A stretch of DNA of 64,000 bases from Gaiellasilicea sp963794385. Lineage in GTDB: Bacteria > Actinomycetota > Thermoleophilia > Gaiellales > Gaiellaceae. Positions 21,936-30,170 of the stretch are shown here, piece by piece. The stretch covers positions 62,001-126,000 of the forward strand of contig CAWCDT010000005.1 of assembly GCA_963794385.1 (NCBI GenBank). Reading direction: 5' to 3'. Position numbers and translations under genes: made by a program. Each line of letters starts with the position of its first letter. Positions within the stretch are counted from its first letter, which is position 1. The notes beneath the pieces are model-generated. The model made no database searches. It had not been told where the DNA came from and worked only from the letters and a program-made list of their open reading frames with translations.

Positions 21936-23291
21936 ATGGCGAAGGCGGCGGTCAACTACGCGTGCACCGAGTGCGGGTACTCCGCCGGTCGGTGGTTCGG
22001 CAAGTGCCCAGGCTGCAACGCCTTCGGCTCGCTCGTCGAGGAGCCGCCCGCCTCGGCGGCGAAGCCCGCCGCGAAGCCGCTCCTCCGACTCGTCGACGTC
22101 AACGCCGAGGAGGCGAAGCGGATCTCGACAGGCGTGGCCGAGCTCGACCGCGTGCTCGGCGGCGGCCTCGTCCCGGCGAGCCTCGTACTCGTCGGCGGCG
22201 AGCCCGGCGTCGGCAAGTCGACGCTGCTCCTGAGTGCGCTCGGTGCCGTCTCCGCCGGCGGACGACGTGCGCTCCTCGTCACCGGAGAGGAGTCGACTGC
22301 CCAGGTGAAGCTGCGCGCCGCGCGGCTCGGCGGCACGGAGAAAGTCGAGATCCTCGCCGAGACGGAGCTCGACGCCGTCTGTGCCACGCTCGAGCGCGAG
22401 CGACCGGACGTCTGCGTGATCGACTCGATCCAGACGCTGTACGCGGCCGACCTCGGCTCCGCGCCCGGCTCGGTCGGCCAGGTTCGCGAGGCCGCCGGCC
22501 GGCTGCTCCGCGTCGCGAAGGAGTACAACGTCGCCACGATCCTCGTCGGCCACGTCACCAAGGACGGCGCCGTCGCCGGGCCTCGCGTGCTCGAGCATCT
22601 CGTCGACTGCGTGCTCCAGTTCGAGGGGGATCGCTACCACGCCCATCGCGTCCTCCGGGCGACGAAGAACCGCTTCGGCTCGACGAACGAGCTCGGCGTC
22701 TTCGAGATGACGGGCCAGGGTCTCGTCGGCGTGCCCGATCCGTCGGAGCTCTTCGGGAAGACGCTCCCCGGCGAGATCGGCGCCGCCGTCGCCTGCGCAC
22801 TCGAGGGGACGCGGCCGATCCTGCTCGAGATCCAGGCGCTCGTCGCCCCCACCGACCTCGCGATGCCGCGCCGCGTCGGGACGGGCGTCGACCCCAAGCG
22901 GCTCGCGATGATCGTCGCCGTCCTCTCCCGGCACGCCGGCGTGCCGCTCGGCTCGGCCGACGTGTTCGTCAACGTCGCCGGCGGCCTCCGCATCGACGAG
23001 CCGGGCGCCGACCTCGCGATCGCGCTCGCGATCGCCTCGGCGGCCCGCAACGCGCCGGTCCGCGAGGGCATCGCGGCGTTCGGTGAGATCGGCCTCACCG
23101 GCCGCCTCCGGCCCGCGTCCCAGTCGGAGCGGCGGCTCGAGGAGTGCGCCAAGCTGGGTGTCGTCGCCGCGGTCGCTCCGGCGGGAACCCGCAGCCGCTC
23201 GAAGCTCCGAGTCTCCGGATCGGGCACGCTGCGCGAGGCGCTCAGCGCCGGCCTCGAAGCCCGGGAGGAAAACCCCAGCAAATCCCCATAA
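21936..23291 (+). CDS. radA: DNA repair protein RadA (Sms)
   Basis: A DnaB-like helicase/branch-migration factor acting in recombinational repair. The 451-residue protein has an N-terminal zinc finger (Cys10, Cys13, Cys24, Cys27), a RecA-like ATPase with GGEPGVGKS at 87-95, the RadA-specific KNRFGSTNE motif, and a C-terminal Lon-like domain (VFVNVAGGLRIDEPGADLAIALAIAS). ATG 21936 is chosen, since the zinc finger begins at residue 10 and the open upstream stretch overlaps the RAYT gene. Confidence 0.96.
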   Translation: MAKAAVNYACTECGYSAGRWFGKCPGCNAFGSLVEEPPASAAKPAAKPLLRLVDVNAEEAKRISTGVAELDRVLGGGLVPASLVLVGGEPGVGKSTLLLSALGAVSAGGRRALLVTGEESTAQVKLRAARLGGTEKVEILAETELDAVCATLERERPDVCVIDSIQTLYAADLGSAPGSVGQVREAAGRLLRVAKEYNVATILVGHVTKDGAVAGPRVLEHLVDCVLQFEGDRYHAHRVLRATKNRFGSTNELGVFEMTGQGLVGVPDPSELFGKTLPGEIGAAVACALEGTRPILLEIQALVAPTDLAMPRRVGTGVDPKRLAMIVAVLSRHAGVPLGSADVFVNVAGGLRIDEPGADLAIALAIASAARNAPVREGIAAFGEIGLTGRLRPASQSERRLEECAKLGVVAAVAPAGTRSRSKLRVSGSGTLREALSAGLEAREENPSKSP

Positions 23292-23325
23292 TCGCCGAAA
23301 AATGGCTGTTTCCAGGGGTTTCCGC

Positions 23326-23331
23326 TATACT
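23326..23331 (+). promoter_or_regulatory. carD -10 element
   Basis: TATACT lies 78 bases upstream of the carD start in the radA-carD gap. The hexamer 17 bases before it is TGGCTG, a poor -35. This would fit a polymerase-binding factor such as CarD acting on its own promoter, but that is speculation. Confidence 0.45.
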
Positions 23332-23408
23332 GACGCGGCATGCCGGTGAGCTTCGAGCCCGCCGGCTTCTTCGCTGAACAGACTCATTTTCACCAAGGGG
23401 AGGCTGGG

Positions 23409-23939
23409 TTGTTCGAAGTTGGCGACAAGGTGGTGTACCCGCACCACGGGGCAGGAACGGTCGTGAAAAGGGAGAAGCGCGAGGTCCTGGGGCAGACCCG
23501 CGAGTACCTCACGATCCAGATCCTGCACAACGACATGACGGTGAACGTGCCCGTCGAAAACGCGGAGCAGGTCGGGCTTCGCACTGTGATCGACGAGGAT
23601 CTCGTCAATACCGTCGTGAAGGCTCTCACGGGCGGCTCGACGGAGATGCCGAAGAACTGGAACCGCCGGTTCAAGCACAACCGCGACAAGATGAAGACGG
23701 GCGACATCTTCGAGCTGGCCGAGGTCGTGAAGAACCTTTCCCTGCGCGACCACGAGAAGGGGCTCTCGACGGGCGAGAAGCAGATGTTCGTGAAGGCGAA
23801 GAAGATCCTCGCCTCCGAGCTGATGTACGCCAAGGCCGTCGACGAGGAAGAGGCCGCCGAGTGGCTCGAGGGCGTGCTCGCGGGGAACGGCGAGAAGTCG
23901 AAGAAGAAGGACAAGGCGAAGGCCGCGGCGACGGCGTAG
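23409..23939 (+). CDS. carD: CarD family transcriptional regulator
   Basis: Binds the RNA polymerase beta subunit and stabilises open promoter complexes; central for rRNA transcription in actinobacteria. The N-terminal RNAP-interaction domain FEVGDKVVYPHHGAGTVVKR matches mycobacterial CarD; the helical C-terminal DNA-contact domain includes MPKNWNRRFKHNRDKMKTGD and the tail is Lys/Ala-rich. Start TTG 23409 lies 5 bases after AAGGGGAGG and puts the conserved FEVGDKVVY at residue 2; ATG 23340 is in frame but adds a non-conserved leader. In Bacillus, disA and yacL lie between radA and ispD. Confidence 0.93.
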   Translation: MFEVGDKVVYPHHGAGTVVKREKREVLGQTREYLTIQILHNDMTVNVPVENAEQVGLRTVIDEDLVNTVVKALTGGSTEMPKNWNRRFKHNRDKMKTGDIFELAEVVKNLSLRDHEKGLSTGEKQMFVKAKKILASELMYAKAVDEEEAAEWLEGVLAGNGEKSKKKDKAKAAATA

Positions 23940-23953
23940 CGTCGCGCGGAAAC

Positions 23954-24619
23954 ATGAGCGTCTGGGCCCTCCTCGTCGCCGCGGGGACAGGTTCGCGGCT
24001 GGCCGAGGAGCGGCCCAAGGCGTTCGTCGGGCTCGGGGAGCTCCCCCTACTCGCGGAGCCCCTTCGCCGGCTGGACGAGTCCGGCTGGATCGACGCGATC
24101 GTCGTGGCCGTCCCGCACGACTGGGAGGAGCCCGCGATCCTGCTCGCCGAGGAGCTCTCCGCGACGAAGGTCGTTGCGGCGGTCACCGGGGGCCCGACAC
24201 GCGCCGAGAGTGTCCGCCACGCCCTCGCGGAGGTGGCGGACGACGCGCTCGTCGTACTCGTCCACGACGCGGCCAGGCCGCTCGTGAGCGACGAGGTGAT
24301 CGAGCGCGTGCTCGCGCCGCTCTCGGAGGGGTGGGACGGCGTCGTCCCCGCCCTACCGGTCAGAGACACGATCAAGACGGTCGAGGGGGACGCCGTCACC
24401 GGGACGCTCTCGCGCGAGCAACTGATCGCGGTGCAGACGCCGCAGGCGTTTCTCGCCGACAAGCTGCGCGCGGCGTACGCCGGCGATCTCGACGACGCCA
24501 CCGACTGCTCCTCGCTCGTCGAGGCGCGCGGCGGGCGCGTCAAGTGGGTCGACGGTGATGCGCGCCTGCTCAAAGTGACCACCAAGGCCGACCTGGAGCT
24601 CGTCTCCTCGTGGCTCTGA
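23954..24619 (+). CDS. ispD: 2-C-methyl-D-erythritol 4-phosphate cytidylyltransferase
   Basis: Third step of the MEP isoprenoid pathway: MEP + CTP to CDP-ME. The 221-residue protein has the nucleotide-binding LLVAAGTGSRLAEERPKAF (Arg15 and Lys22 contact CTP), the signature VLVHDAARPLVS and the substrate loop ALPVRDTIKTV, and ends with KVTTKADLELVSS. The HAD-type gene overlaps its end and separates it from ispF by about 570 bp. Confidence 0.95.
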   Translation: MSVWALLVAAGTGSRLAEERPKAFVGLGELPLLAEPLRRLDESGWIDAIVVAVPHDWEEPAILLAEELSATKVVAAVTGGPTRAESVRHALAEVADDALVVLVHDAARPLVSDEVIERVLAPLSEGWDGVVPALPVRDTIKTVEGDAVTGTLSREQLIAVQTPQAFLADKLRAAYAGDLDDATDCSSLVEARGGRVKWVDGDARLLKVTTKADLELVSSWL

Positions 24620-25194
24620 GGGCGGTCGCTTTCGACGTGGGGGAGACGCTGATCGACGAGACCGGCATGTGGGAGCGTGCCGCCGACGCGGCGCGCGTAC
24701 CGCGCTTCACGCTGATGGGCGTGCTCGGCGGGCTTGCGGCCCGAGGCGAGCCTCACACGCGCGTGTGGGAGATCCTCGGAGTCCCGCGGCCCGCCTCGAC
24801 CTGGGGCATGGACGACTTCTACCCCGACGCGTTGCCCTGCCTTGACTCGCTGCGTGCCGCGGGCTTGAAGGTCGGCGCGGTCGGAAACACGCCGCAGGAG
24901 ACCGAGGAGCTCCTGCGAGCGCACGTCGACTTCGTCGGCTCGTCGGCGCGGTGGGGGGTCGAGAAGCCGGCCGCCGCGTTCTTCGATCGAGTAGCCGGCG
25001 AGGCCGGGCACGAGCCCGCCGAGATCGCTTACGTCGGCGATCGCGTCGACAACGACGTCGTCCCGGCTCTCTCGGCCGGCATGGTCGCGGTGCACTTACG
25101 CCGCGGGCCGTGGGGTCACCTCCACGCGCCGCCGGCCGCCGCGATCTCGATCCGCTCGCTCGGCGAGCTGCCCGAGGCGCTCGCGCTTGTCTGA
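24610..25194 (+). CDS. HAD-superfamily hydrolase
   Basis: A 194-residue haloacid-dehalogenase-like protein. Motif I is FDVGETLID with nucleophile Asp9; the second Asp of the usual DxDGT is replaced by Gly11, seen in a known subset of HAD proteins. VGAVGNTPQ is motif II, GVEKPAAAFF motif III and YVGDRVDNDV motif IV. A small helical cap follows motif I. The substrate is unknown. GTG 24610 overlaps ispD by 10 bases and the stop overlaps ispF by 8, so it is translated within the ispD-ispF operon. Confidence 0.8.
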   Translation: MALRAVAFDVGETLIDETGMWERAADAARVPRFTLMGVLGGLAARGEPHTRVWEILGVPRPASTWGMDDFYPDALPCLDSLRAAGLKVGAVGNTPQETEELLRAHVDFVGSSARWGVEKPAAAFFDRVAGEAGHEPAEIAYVGDRVDNDVVPALSAGMVAVHLRRGPWGHLHAPPAAAISIRSLGELPEALALV

Positions 25195-25669
25195 GCTGCG
25201 GATCGGCCTCGGCGTCGACGCGCACGCGCTCGAGGACGGCGTCCGGCTGGTGCTGGGCGGGGTCGAGATCGACCATCCGCGCGGGCTCGCGGGTCACTCC
25301 GACGGCGACGTGATCGCACACGCGCTCACCGACGCGGTGCTCGGGGCGGCCGGCCTCGGCGACATCGGATCGCTCTATCCCTCCGGCGACGCGCGCTGGC
25401 AGGGCGCCGATTCGCTCGACCTGCTGCGCGGCGCCTACGCGCGCGTGCGCGACGCCGGCTACGAGCTCGTCAACGCCGACTGTGTCCTGATCGGCGAGGA
25501 GCCGCGGATCGCGCCCTACCGCGAGCGGATGCGTGAGCGGCTCGCGGGTGCCCTCGGGGTGGAACCGGCGCGGCTCAACGTCCGCGCGACCACAACCGAT
25601 CGCCTGGGCTTCACCGGTGCGGGCGAGGGGCTCGCGGCGCAGGCCGTCGCGCTCCTCGAGCGGGCATGA
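25187..25669 (+). CDS. ispF: 2-C-methyl-D-erythritol 2,4-cyclodiphosphate synthase
   Basis: Fifth MEP-pathway enzyme, cyclising CDP-ME-2P to MEcPP with loss of CMP. Metal ligands Asp11, His13 and His45 are in GLGVDAHAL and GHSDGDVIAHAL; DIGSLYPSGDARWQGADS is the flexible loop and RATTTDRLGFTGAGEG the C-terminal signature. 160 residues, the usual length. The start is TTG 25187. Confidence 0.95.
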   Translation: MSELRIGLGVDAHALEDGVRLVLGGVEIDHPRGLAGHSDGDVIAHALTDAVLGAAGLGDIGSLYPSGDARWQGADSLDLLRGAYARVRDAGYELVNADCVLIGEEPRIAPYRERMRERLAGALGVEPARLNVRATTTDRLGFTGAGEGLAAQAVALLERA

Positions 25670-26382
25670 GGCTGTACTCGCAGGCCGAGCGGCCCGAGCT
25701 GCTGGAGCGGCGCAAGGAGCTCGGCGCCACCTGGGAGGAGTTCATGTACCACGACCCCGTCTCCGACGTCTACTGGATGCGCCAGTACGAGGAGTTCGCC
25801 GACCTCCAGCTCTACCTGGTCGACGACGACGACCGGCTGCTGGCCGAGTCCAACGCCGTCCCGGTGCCGTTCGGCCCCGCCGAACTCCCCGACGAGGGCT
25901 GGGACGCCGCGCTCGAGCAAGCGTTCGCTGGCCGCGCCGCGCAGGCCGTGTCCGCGATCGCCATCGTGACCGGCGTCGAGCAACGCGGACGCGGTCTGAG
26001 CAAGACGATGCTCGAGGGTATGCGGCAGGTAGTCGCGGCGCGCGGGCTCGGGGATCTCGTCGCGCCCGTCCGCCCGAGCTTCAAGCATCGCTATCCGCTC
26101 ACGCCGATCGACCGCTACGTCACCTGGCGGCGCGAGGACGGTCAATTGCTCGACCCGTGGCTACGTGTGCACGAGAGCGCAGGCGCGGAGCTGGTTCGGG
26201 TCGCGCCTCGCTCGATGCGGATCCCGGGCAGCGTCGCCGACTGGGAGCGCTGGACGAAGATGAGCTTTCCCGAGAGCGGCGCGTACGTGGTGCCGGGCGC
26301 GCTCGTCCCGGTCGAGATCGACCGCGAGCGCGACGAGGGTGTCTACGTCGAGCCCAACGTCTGGATGCACCACCGAATCTAG
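25666..26382 (+). CDS. GNAT-fold acetyltransferase-like protein
   Basis: A 238-residue protein starting in an ATGA overlap with ispF. IVTGVEQRGRGLSKTMLEGM matches the acetyl-CoA loop (Q/RxxGxG/A) of GNAT enzymes, with strands before and after it; the C-terminal half (DRYVTWRREDGQLLDPWLRV, then MSFPESGAYVVPGALVPVEI) is a separate beta-rich module seen in uncharacterised GNAT-like proteins. No substrate can be assigned. Its TAG is inside the shared terminator hairpin that follows. Confidence 0.7.
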   Translation: MRLYSQAERPELLERRKELGATWEEFMYHDPVSDVYWMRQYEEFADLQLYLVDDDDRLLAESNAVPVPFGPAELPDEGWDAALEQAFAGRAAQAVSAIAIVTGVEQRGRGLSKTMLEGMRQVVAARGLGDLVAPVRPSFKHRYPLTPIDRYVTWRREDGQLLDPWLRVHESAGAELVRVAPRSMRIPGSVADWERWTKMSFPESGAYVVPGALVPVEIDRERDEGVYVEPNVWMHHRI

Positions 26383-26440
26383 ATGATTGATCGGCATTAC
26401 CCTAGACCCGCGAGCACGGCAATTACCGATCAACCATCTA
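26380..26440. terminator. Bidirectional terminator hairpin containing both stop codons
   Basis: TAGATGATTGATCGG (26380-26394) and CCGATCAACCATCTA (26426-26440) pair over 15 bp with one mismatch. The TAG of the plus-strand GNAT gene and the TAG of the minus-strand mutY are the outer ends of the two arms. Confidence 0.65.
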
Positions 26441-27154
26441 GGCGGGCAAGCGCACGAGGCCACGGGCTCGCTCGACCAGCCCGTCGCGGACCAGCGAGTC
26501 GACCGCATCGGGGTCGAGTGTGCTCGCCGGGCGCGGCTCCTCGGCGACGAGCCTGAGCAGCGCCGCGCGCCGTTGGCGGAACGAGCCCTCGAAGCGGGAT
26601 TGCTTCCGCAGCGGCTCGTAGCGGCTCCCGCGCGAGGGACAGCGCTCTGCAAGCGGACAGTCGTCGCAGCGCGGCACCCTCGCCAGACAGATCGTGGCGC
26701 CGAGATCGAAGAGCGCCTGCAGCGATTCCGGGCCGAACGCGTGCCCGGTGCGCTCCTGGATCCTGGCCACGTTGGTGTCGACCGGCAGGACGGCCTCGCC
26801 GAAGGCCTGGTTGCGGATCGCCGCGGCGGTGTAGGGCCCGACGCCCGCGAGCTCGGTCAAGTCGTCCGGCCAGCCGCTGCTCGCGACCGTCCGGGCGGCC
26901 CGGTGCAGGCTCAGCGCGCGGCGGTTGTAGCCGAGCCCCTGCCACTCCCGGATCACGTCCGCGGGCGAGGCGGCGGCCAGAGCCTCCGGCGTGGGCCAGC
27001 GCTCGAGCCAGGCGTGCCAGCGCGGAATCACCCGCTCGACCTGCGTCTGCTGCAGCATCACCTCGCTGACGAGGATCGCGTACGGGTCGCGCGTCTGCCG
27101 CCAGGGGAGCTCGCGCCCGTGCTCGGCGAACCACGCCTGCAGGAGCTCGTCCAC
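26438..27154 (-). CDS. mutY: A/G-specific adenine glycosylase (short MutY)
   Basis: Removes adenine mispaired with 8-oxoG. LPWRQTRDPYAILVSEVMLQ has the catalytic Glu of MutY and the QQTQV wedge; LAGVGPYTAAAI is the helix-hairpin-helix, PVDTNVAR has the catalytic Asp, and CLARVPRCDDCPLAERC is the [4Fe-4S] site (C-x6-C-x2-C-x5-C). Starting from GTG 27154 the protein has 238 residues, so the NUDIX-like C-terminal domain that recognises 8-oxoG is missing or reduced to a short winged region. Confidence 0.88.
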   Translation of the reverse strand: MDELLQAWFAEHGRELPWRQTRDPYAILVSEVMLQQTQVERVIPRWHAWLERWPTPEALAAASPADVIREWQGLGYNRRALSLHRAARTVASSGWPDDLTELAGVGPYTAAAIRNQAFGEAVLPVDTNVARIQERTGHAFGPESLQALFDLGATICLARVPRCDDCPLAERCPSRGSRYEPLRKQSRFEGSFRQRRAALLRLVAEEPRPASTLDPDAVDSLVRDGLVERARGLVRLPA

Positions 27155-27165
27155 GCAGACGGACC

Positions 27166-27618
27166 CTAGTGGTGCGCGTGGACGACCGCGTGGCCACGGC
27201 CGCGCGCGATCAGCCACCGGTTCACCGGGTAAGCCGCGGCGCCTGCAACCAGGAGGGCGAACGCCAGGCTCGCCCAGAAGAGGAGGTTCGTCAGCCCGGC
27301 TTCCATCGCGCCGGGGATGAGCAGCATGATCGCGTTGTCGACGATCTCCATGATCGTGATCGAGATCGTGTCGGCCGCGAGGGCGATCGGGATCGCGGCG
27401 GCGAGCGCGAGCCCGCTGCGCAACAGCGGGACGAGCGTGAACGAGTAGCCGAAGAGGAAGGCGAGCGCGACCGCGAGCGCGATCGTCTGCCAGTCGTTCC
27501 AGCCCAGCGCGGTGCCGATGATCATCCCGAGCACCTCGCCGATCGCGCACCCGGTCAGGCAGTGGACGGTGGCCGCGAATGCAACGCGGTTGAGCGACCC
27601 CTCGCCGTGGTGCTGCAT
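27166..27618 (-). CDS. DUF4396 domain-containing membrane protein
   Basis: A 150-residue protein with about four membrane helices. The N-terminal FAATVHCLTGCAIGEVLGMIIG with its Cys pair and His, and later DNAIMLLIPGAME, are typical of DUF4396. The C-terminal HAVVHAHH is His-rich. Its ATG shares one base with the csoR stop (TGATG), so it belongs to the same message as the copper repressor. A role in metal (copper) handling is inferred from this linkage. Confidence 0.8.
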   Translation of the reverse strand: MQHHGEGSLNRVAFAATVHCLTGCAIGEVLGMIIGTALGWNDWQTIALAVALAFLFGYSFTLVPLLRSGLALAAAIPIALAADTISITIMEIVDNAIMLLIPGAMEAGLTNLLFWASLAFALLVAGAAAYPVNRWLIARGRGHAVVHAHH

Positions 27619-27896
27619 CAGGACTTGACGAGTCGGCCGACCGCTGCCATCAGCTCGTCGAGCCGATCTGCCTGCGTGTCGCCTTCAGTGCCGACCACGC
27701 AGTGCCGGACGTGGTCGTCGAGCAGGCCGAGAGCGACCGCGTCGATCGCCTTCTGCGCCGCGCTGATCTGCGTCAGGACGTCGATGCAGTACCGCTCTTC
27801 CTCGACCATCTTCGCGATCCCGCGCACCTGGCCCTCGATCCGTGCCAGCCGGTTGAGGAGTGCCTCTTTCTCGGCGGAGTAACCGGGCGTCTCCAT
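27618..27896 (-). CDS. csoR: CsoR-type copper-sensing repressor
   Basis: A 92-residue all-helical repressor of the CsoR/RcnR family. KEALLNRLARIEGQVRGIAK is the DNA-binding signature; RYCIDVLTQISA and LLDDHVRHCV carry the Cys-His-Cys triad that binds Cu(I), in the CsoR rather than the RcnR pattern. It is divergent from copA; an ATACCC...GGGTAT operator lies between them. Cu(I) binding should release it and derepress csoR-DUF4396 and copA together. Confidence 0.92.
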   Translation of the reverse strand: METPGYSAEKEALLNRLARIEGQVRGIAKMVEEERYCIDVLTQISAAQKAIDAVALGLLDDHVRHCVVGTEGDTQADRLDELMAAVGRLVKS

Positions 27897-27911
27897 GCGA
27901 AGCACGATAAC

Positions 27912-27928
27912 ATACCCCCTGTGGGTAT
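27912..27928. promoter_or_regulatory. CsoR operator in the csoR-copA intergenic region
   Basis: ATACCCCCTGTGGGTAT is a G-tract inverted repeat (arms ATACCC and GGGTAT) of the kind bound by CsoR. It overlaps a -10-like TAACAT (27908-27913) and includes the GTG start of copA at 27921, so binding would block both promoter and start. Confidence 0.72.
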
Positions 27929-30161
27929 ATCCGAACGCGAGCAGGGCAAGCCCGAACGGCTCGAGCTCCCGATCGAGGGCATGAGCTGCGCCTCGTGCGC
28001 CGCCCGGGTCGAGCGCCGCCTGAACGGGCTCGACGGGGTCGACGCGTCCGTCAACTACGCGACGGAGCGAGCGACCGTGACCTTCGATTCCGCACGCGTG
28101 GGAGCGGAGGATCTCGTCGCCGAGATCGAGGCTGCGGGCTATCACGCGCGGCTGGCCGAGCCGGAGACGGGCGAGGCCGGGGACGATCCGACCGCACCGC
28201 TCCGACGCCGTCTCGTCATCTCGGCTGCGCTGTCTGCCCCCGTGCTCCTGCTCGCGATGTTCGAGCCGCTCCAGTTCGAGTACTGGCAGTGGCTCTCCCT
28301 GCTGCTCGCGACGCCCGTCGCGCTCTGGGGCGCGTGGCCGTTCCACCGGGCCGCCTGGCAGAACCTGAAGCACGGTGCCGCGACGATGGACACGCTGATC
28401 TCGGTCGGCGTGCTCGCGGCGTGGGGCTGGTCGGTCGTCGCCCTCGTCTTCCTCGGCGCCGGGGAGCCCGGCATGCGCATGGGTTTCGAGCTCGTCTTCG
28501 ACCGCGACGCTGCCGCCGAGCAGATCTACCTCGAGGTCGCGGCCGTCGTGACGACCTTCATTCTTGCCGGCCGCTACTTCGAGGCTCGCGCGAAACGGCG
28601 GGCGGGAGCCGCGGTCCGGGCACTGCTCGAGCTGGGCGCCAAGGAGGTCGGTCTGCTCGACGCCGACGGGCGCGAGCGGAGGGTTCCCGTCGACCTGCTC
28701 GGCGTCGGAGACCGGTTCGTCGTCCGGCCGGGCGAGAAGATCGCGACCGACGGCGTCGTCGAGGAGGGCGGCTCCGCGGTCGACCTGTCCATGCTCACGG
28801 GCGAGAGCGTGCCGGTCGAAGTGCAGCCGGGTGACGAGGTCTTCGGCGCGACGGTCAACCTCGGCGGTCGGCTCGTCGTCCGCGCAACGGGTGTCGGCGC
28901 CGACACGGCTCTCGCCCAGATCGCGCGGCTCGTCACGGAGGCGCAGTCGGGTAAGGCGCCGGTGCAGCGGCTGGCCGACCGGATCTCGGCCGTCTTCGTC
29001 CCGGTCGTGATCGCGCTCGCGCTCGCGACGCTCGCGTTCTGGCTGCTGGCCGGCGCCGGTGCGGCCTTCGCTTTCTCCGCAGCGGTGGCCGTGCTCATCA
29101 TCGCCTGCCCGTGCGCGCTCGGCCTGGCGACGCCGACCGCCCTTCTCGTCGGCACGGGGCGCGGGGCCCAGCTGGGGATCCTGATCAGAGGCCCGGAGAT
29201 CCTCGAGTCGACGCGGCGTGCCGACACGGTCGTTCTCGACAAGACCGGCACGGTGACGACCGGGAGGATGGCGCTCGCCGAGGTCGTACCGGCCCCGGGA
29301 GTCGACCCGGACGAGGCCTTGCGGCTCGTCGCCGCGCTCGAGAGCGCCTCCGAGCATCCCGTCGCCCGCGCGATCGCGGTGGCGGGTGGGGAGCCGCTGC
29401 CTGCGGTGCAGAGCTTCCGCAACCGAGAAGGCCTCGGCGTCGAGGGAGTCGTCGAAGGCCGCGAAGTCGTGGTGGGCCGGCCGTCGTTGCTCGCCGAGCG
29501 AGGCTTCCCGCTCCCGGAGGCGCTGGAGGCGGCCCGGGCAGGCGCGGAAGCCGACGGGAAGACCGCGGTGGTGGCCGCATGGGACGGTCGGGCACGCGCG
29601 CTCTTCGTCGTCTCCGACCGGATCAAGCCGTCGAGCCCCGAGGCCGTGCGGCGGCTCCGTGCTCTCGGCTTGCGCCCGGTGCTGCTCACGGGCGACAACG
29701 AGCGGACCGCCCGCGCCCTCGCCGGCGAGGCGGGGATCGACGAGGTGATCGCGGAGGTCCTGCCCGCCGGGAAGGCCGAGGTCGTGCGCCGGCTCCAGTC
29801 GGAGGGGCGGGTCGTGGCGATGGTCGGCGACGGCGTGAACGACGCTCCTGCGCTTGCCCAGGCCGACCTCGGGCTCGCGATCGGCACCGGCACCGACGTC
29901 GCGATCGAGGCGAGCGACCTGACGCTCGTCTCCGGTGACCTCCGCGCTGCACCCGACGCGATCCGCCTCTCGCGCCGCACGCTGGCGACGATCAAGGGCA
30001 ACCTCTTCTGGGCCTTCGGCTACAACGTGGCCGCGATCCCGCTCGCCGCCGCCGGCCTGCTCAACCCGCTGATCGCCGGCGGTGCGATGGCCCTCTCGAG
30101 CGTGTTCGTCGTCTCGAACTCGCTCCGTCTGCGGCGCTTCAGCGCTGAGCGCGACTCGTAG
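27921..30161 (+). CDS. copA: Copper-exporting P1B-type ATPase
   Basis: Pumps Cu(I) out of the cytoplasm. From GTG 27921 (746 residues) one heavy-metal-associated domain carries GMSCASC (Cys23, Cys26), followed by eight membrane helices. The ion-channel motif CPC is at 396-398, the phosphorylation site DKTGT starts at Asp440, the actuator motif is TGES, and HP (SEHPVA) and GDGVND complete the ATPase. A start at 27981 would cut the metal-binding domain, so GTG 27921 is preferred; with -10 TAACAT just upstream the message may be leaderless. Confidence 0.95.
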   Translation: MGISEREQGKPERLELPIEGMSCASCAARVERRLNGLDGVDASVNYATERATVTFDSARVGAEDLVAEIEAAGYHARLAEPETGEAGDDPTAPLRRRLVISAALSAPVLLLAMFEPLQFEYWQWLSLLLATPVALWGAWPFHRAAWQNLKHGAATMDTLISVGVLAAWGWSVVALVFLGAGEPGMRMGFELVFDRDAAAEQIYLEVAAVVTTFILAGRYFEARAKRRAGAAVRALLELGAKEVGLLDADGRERRVPVDLLGVGDRFVVRPGEKIATDGVVEEGGSAVDLSMLTGESVPVEVQPGDEVFGATVNLGGRLVVRATGVGADTALAQIARLVTEAQSGKAPVQRLADRISAVFVPVVIALALATLAFWLLAGAGAAFAFSAAVAVLIIACPCALGLATPTALLVGTGRGAQLGILIRGPEILESTRRADTVVLDKTGTVTTGRMALAEVVPAPGVDPDEALRLVAALESASEHPVARAIAVAGGEPLPAVQSFRNREGLGVEGVVEGREVVVGRPSLLAERGFPLPEALEAARAGAEADGKTAVVAAWDGRARALFVVSDRIKPSSPEAVRRLRALGLRPVLLTGDNERTARALAGEAGIDEVIAEVLPAGKAEVVRRLQSEGRVVAMVGDGVNDAPALAQADLGLAIGTGTDVAIEASDLTLVSGDLRAAPDAIRLSRRTLATIKGNLFWAFGYNVAAIPLAAAGLLNPLIAGGAMALSSVFVVSNSLRLRRFSAERDS

Positions 30162-30170
30162 ACTCAGAGA

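Noticed and set aside
26380..26440. Inverted repeat considered as an attachment or transposon end
   Set aside because: It spans the stop codons of two convergent genes and has no target duplication, so a bidirectional terminator is the simpler reading.
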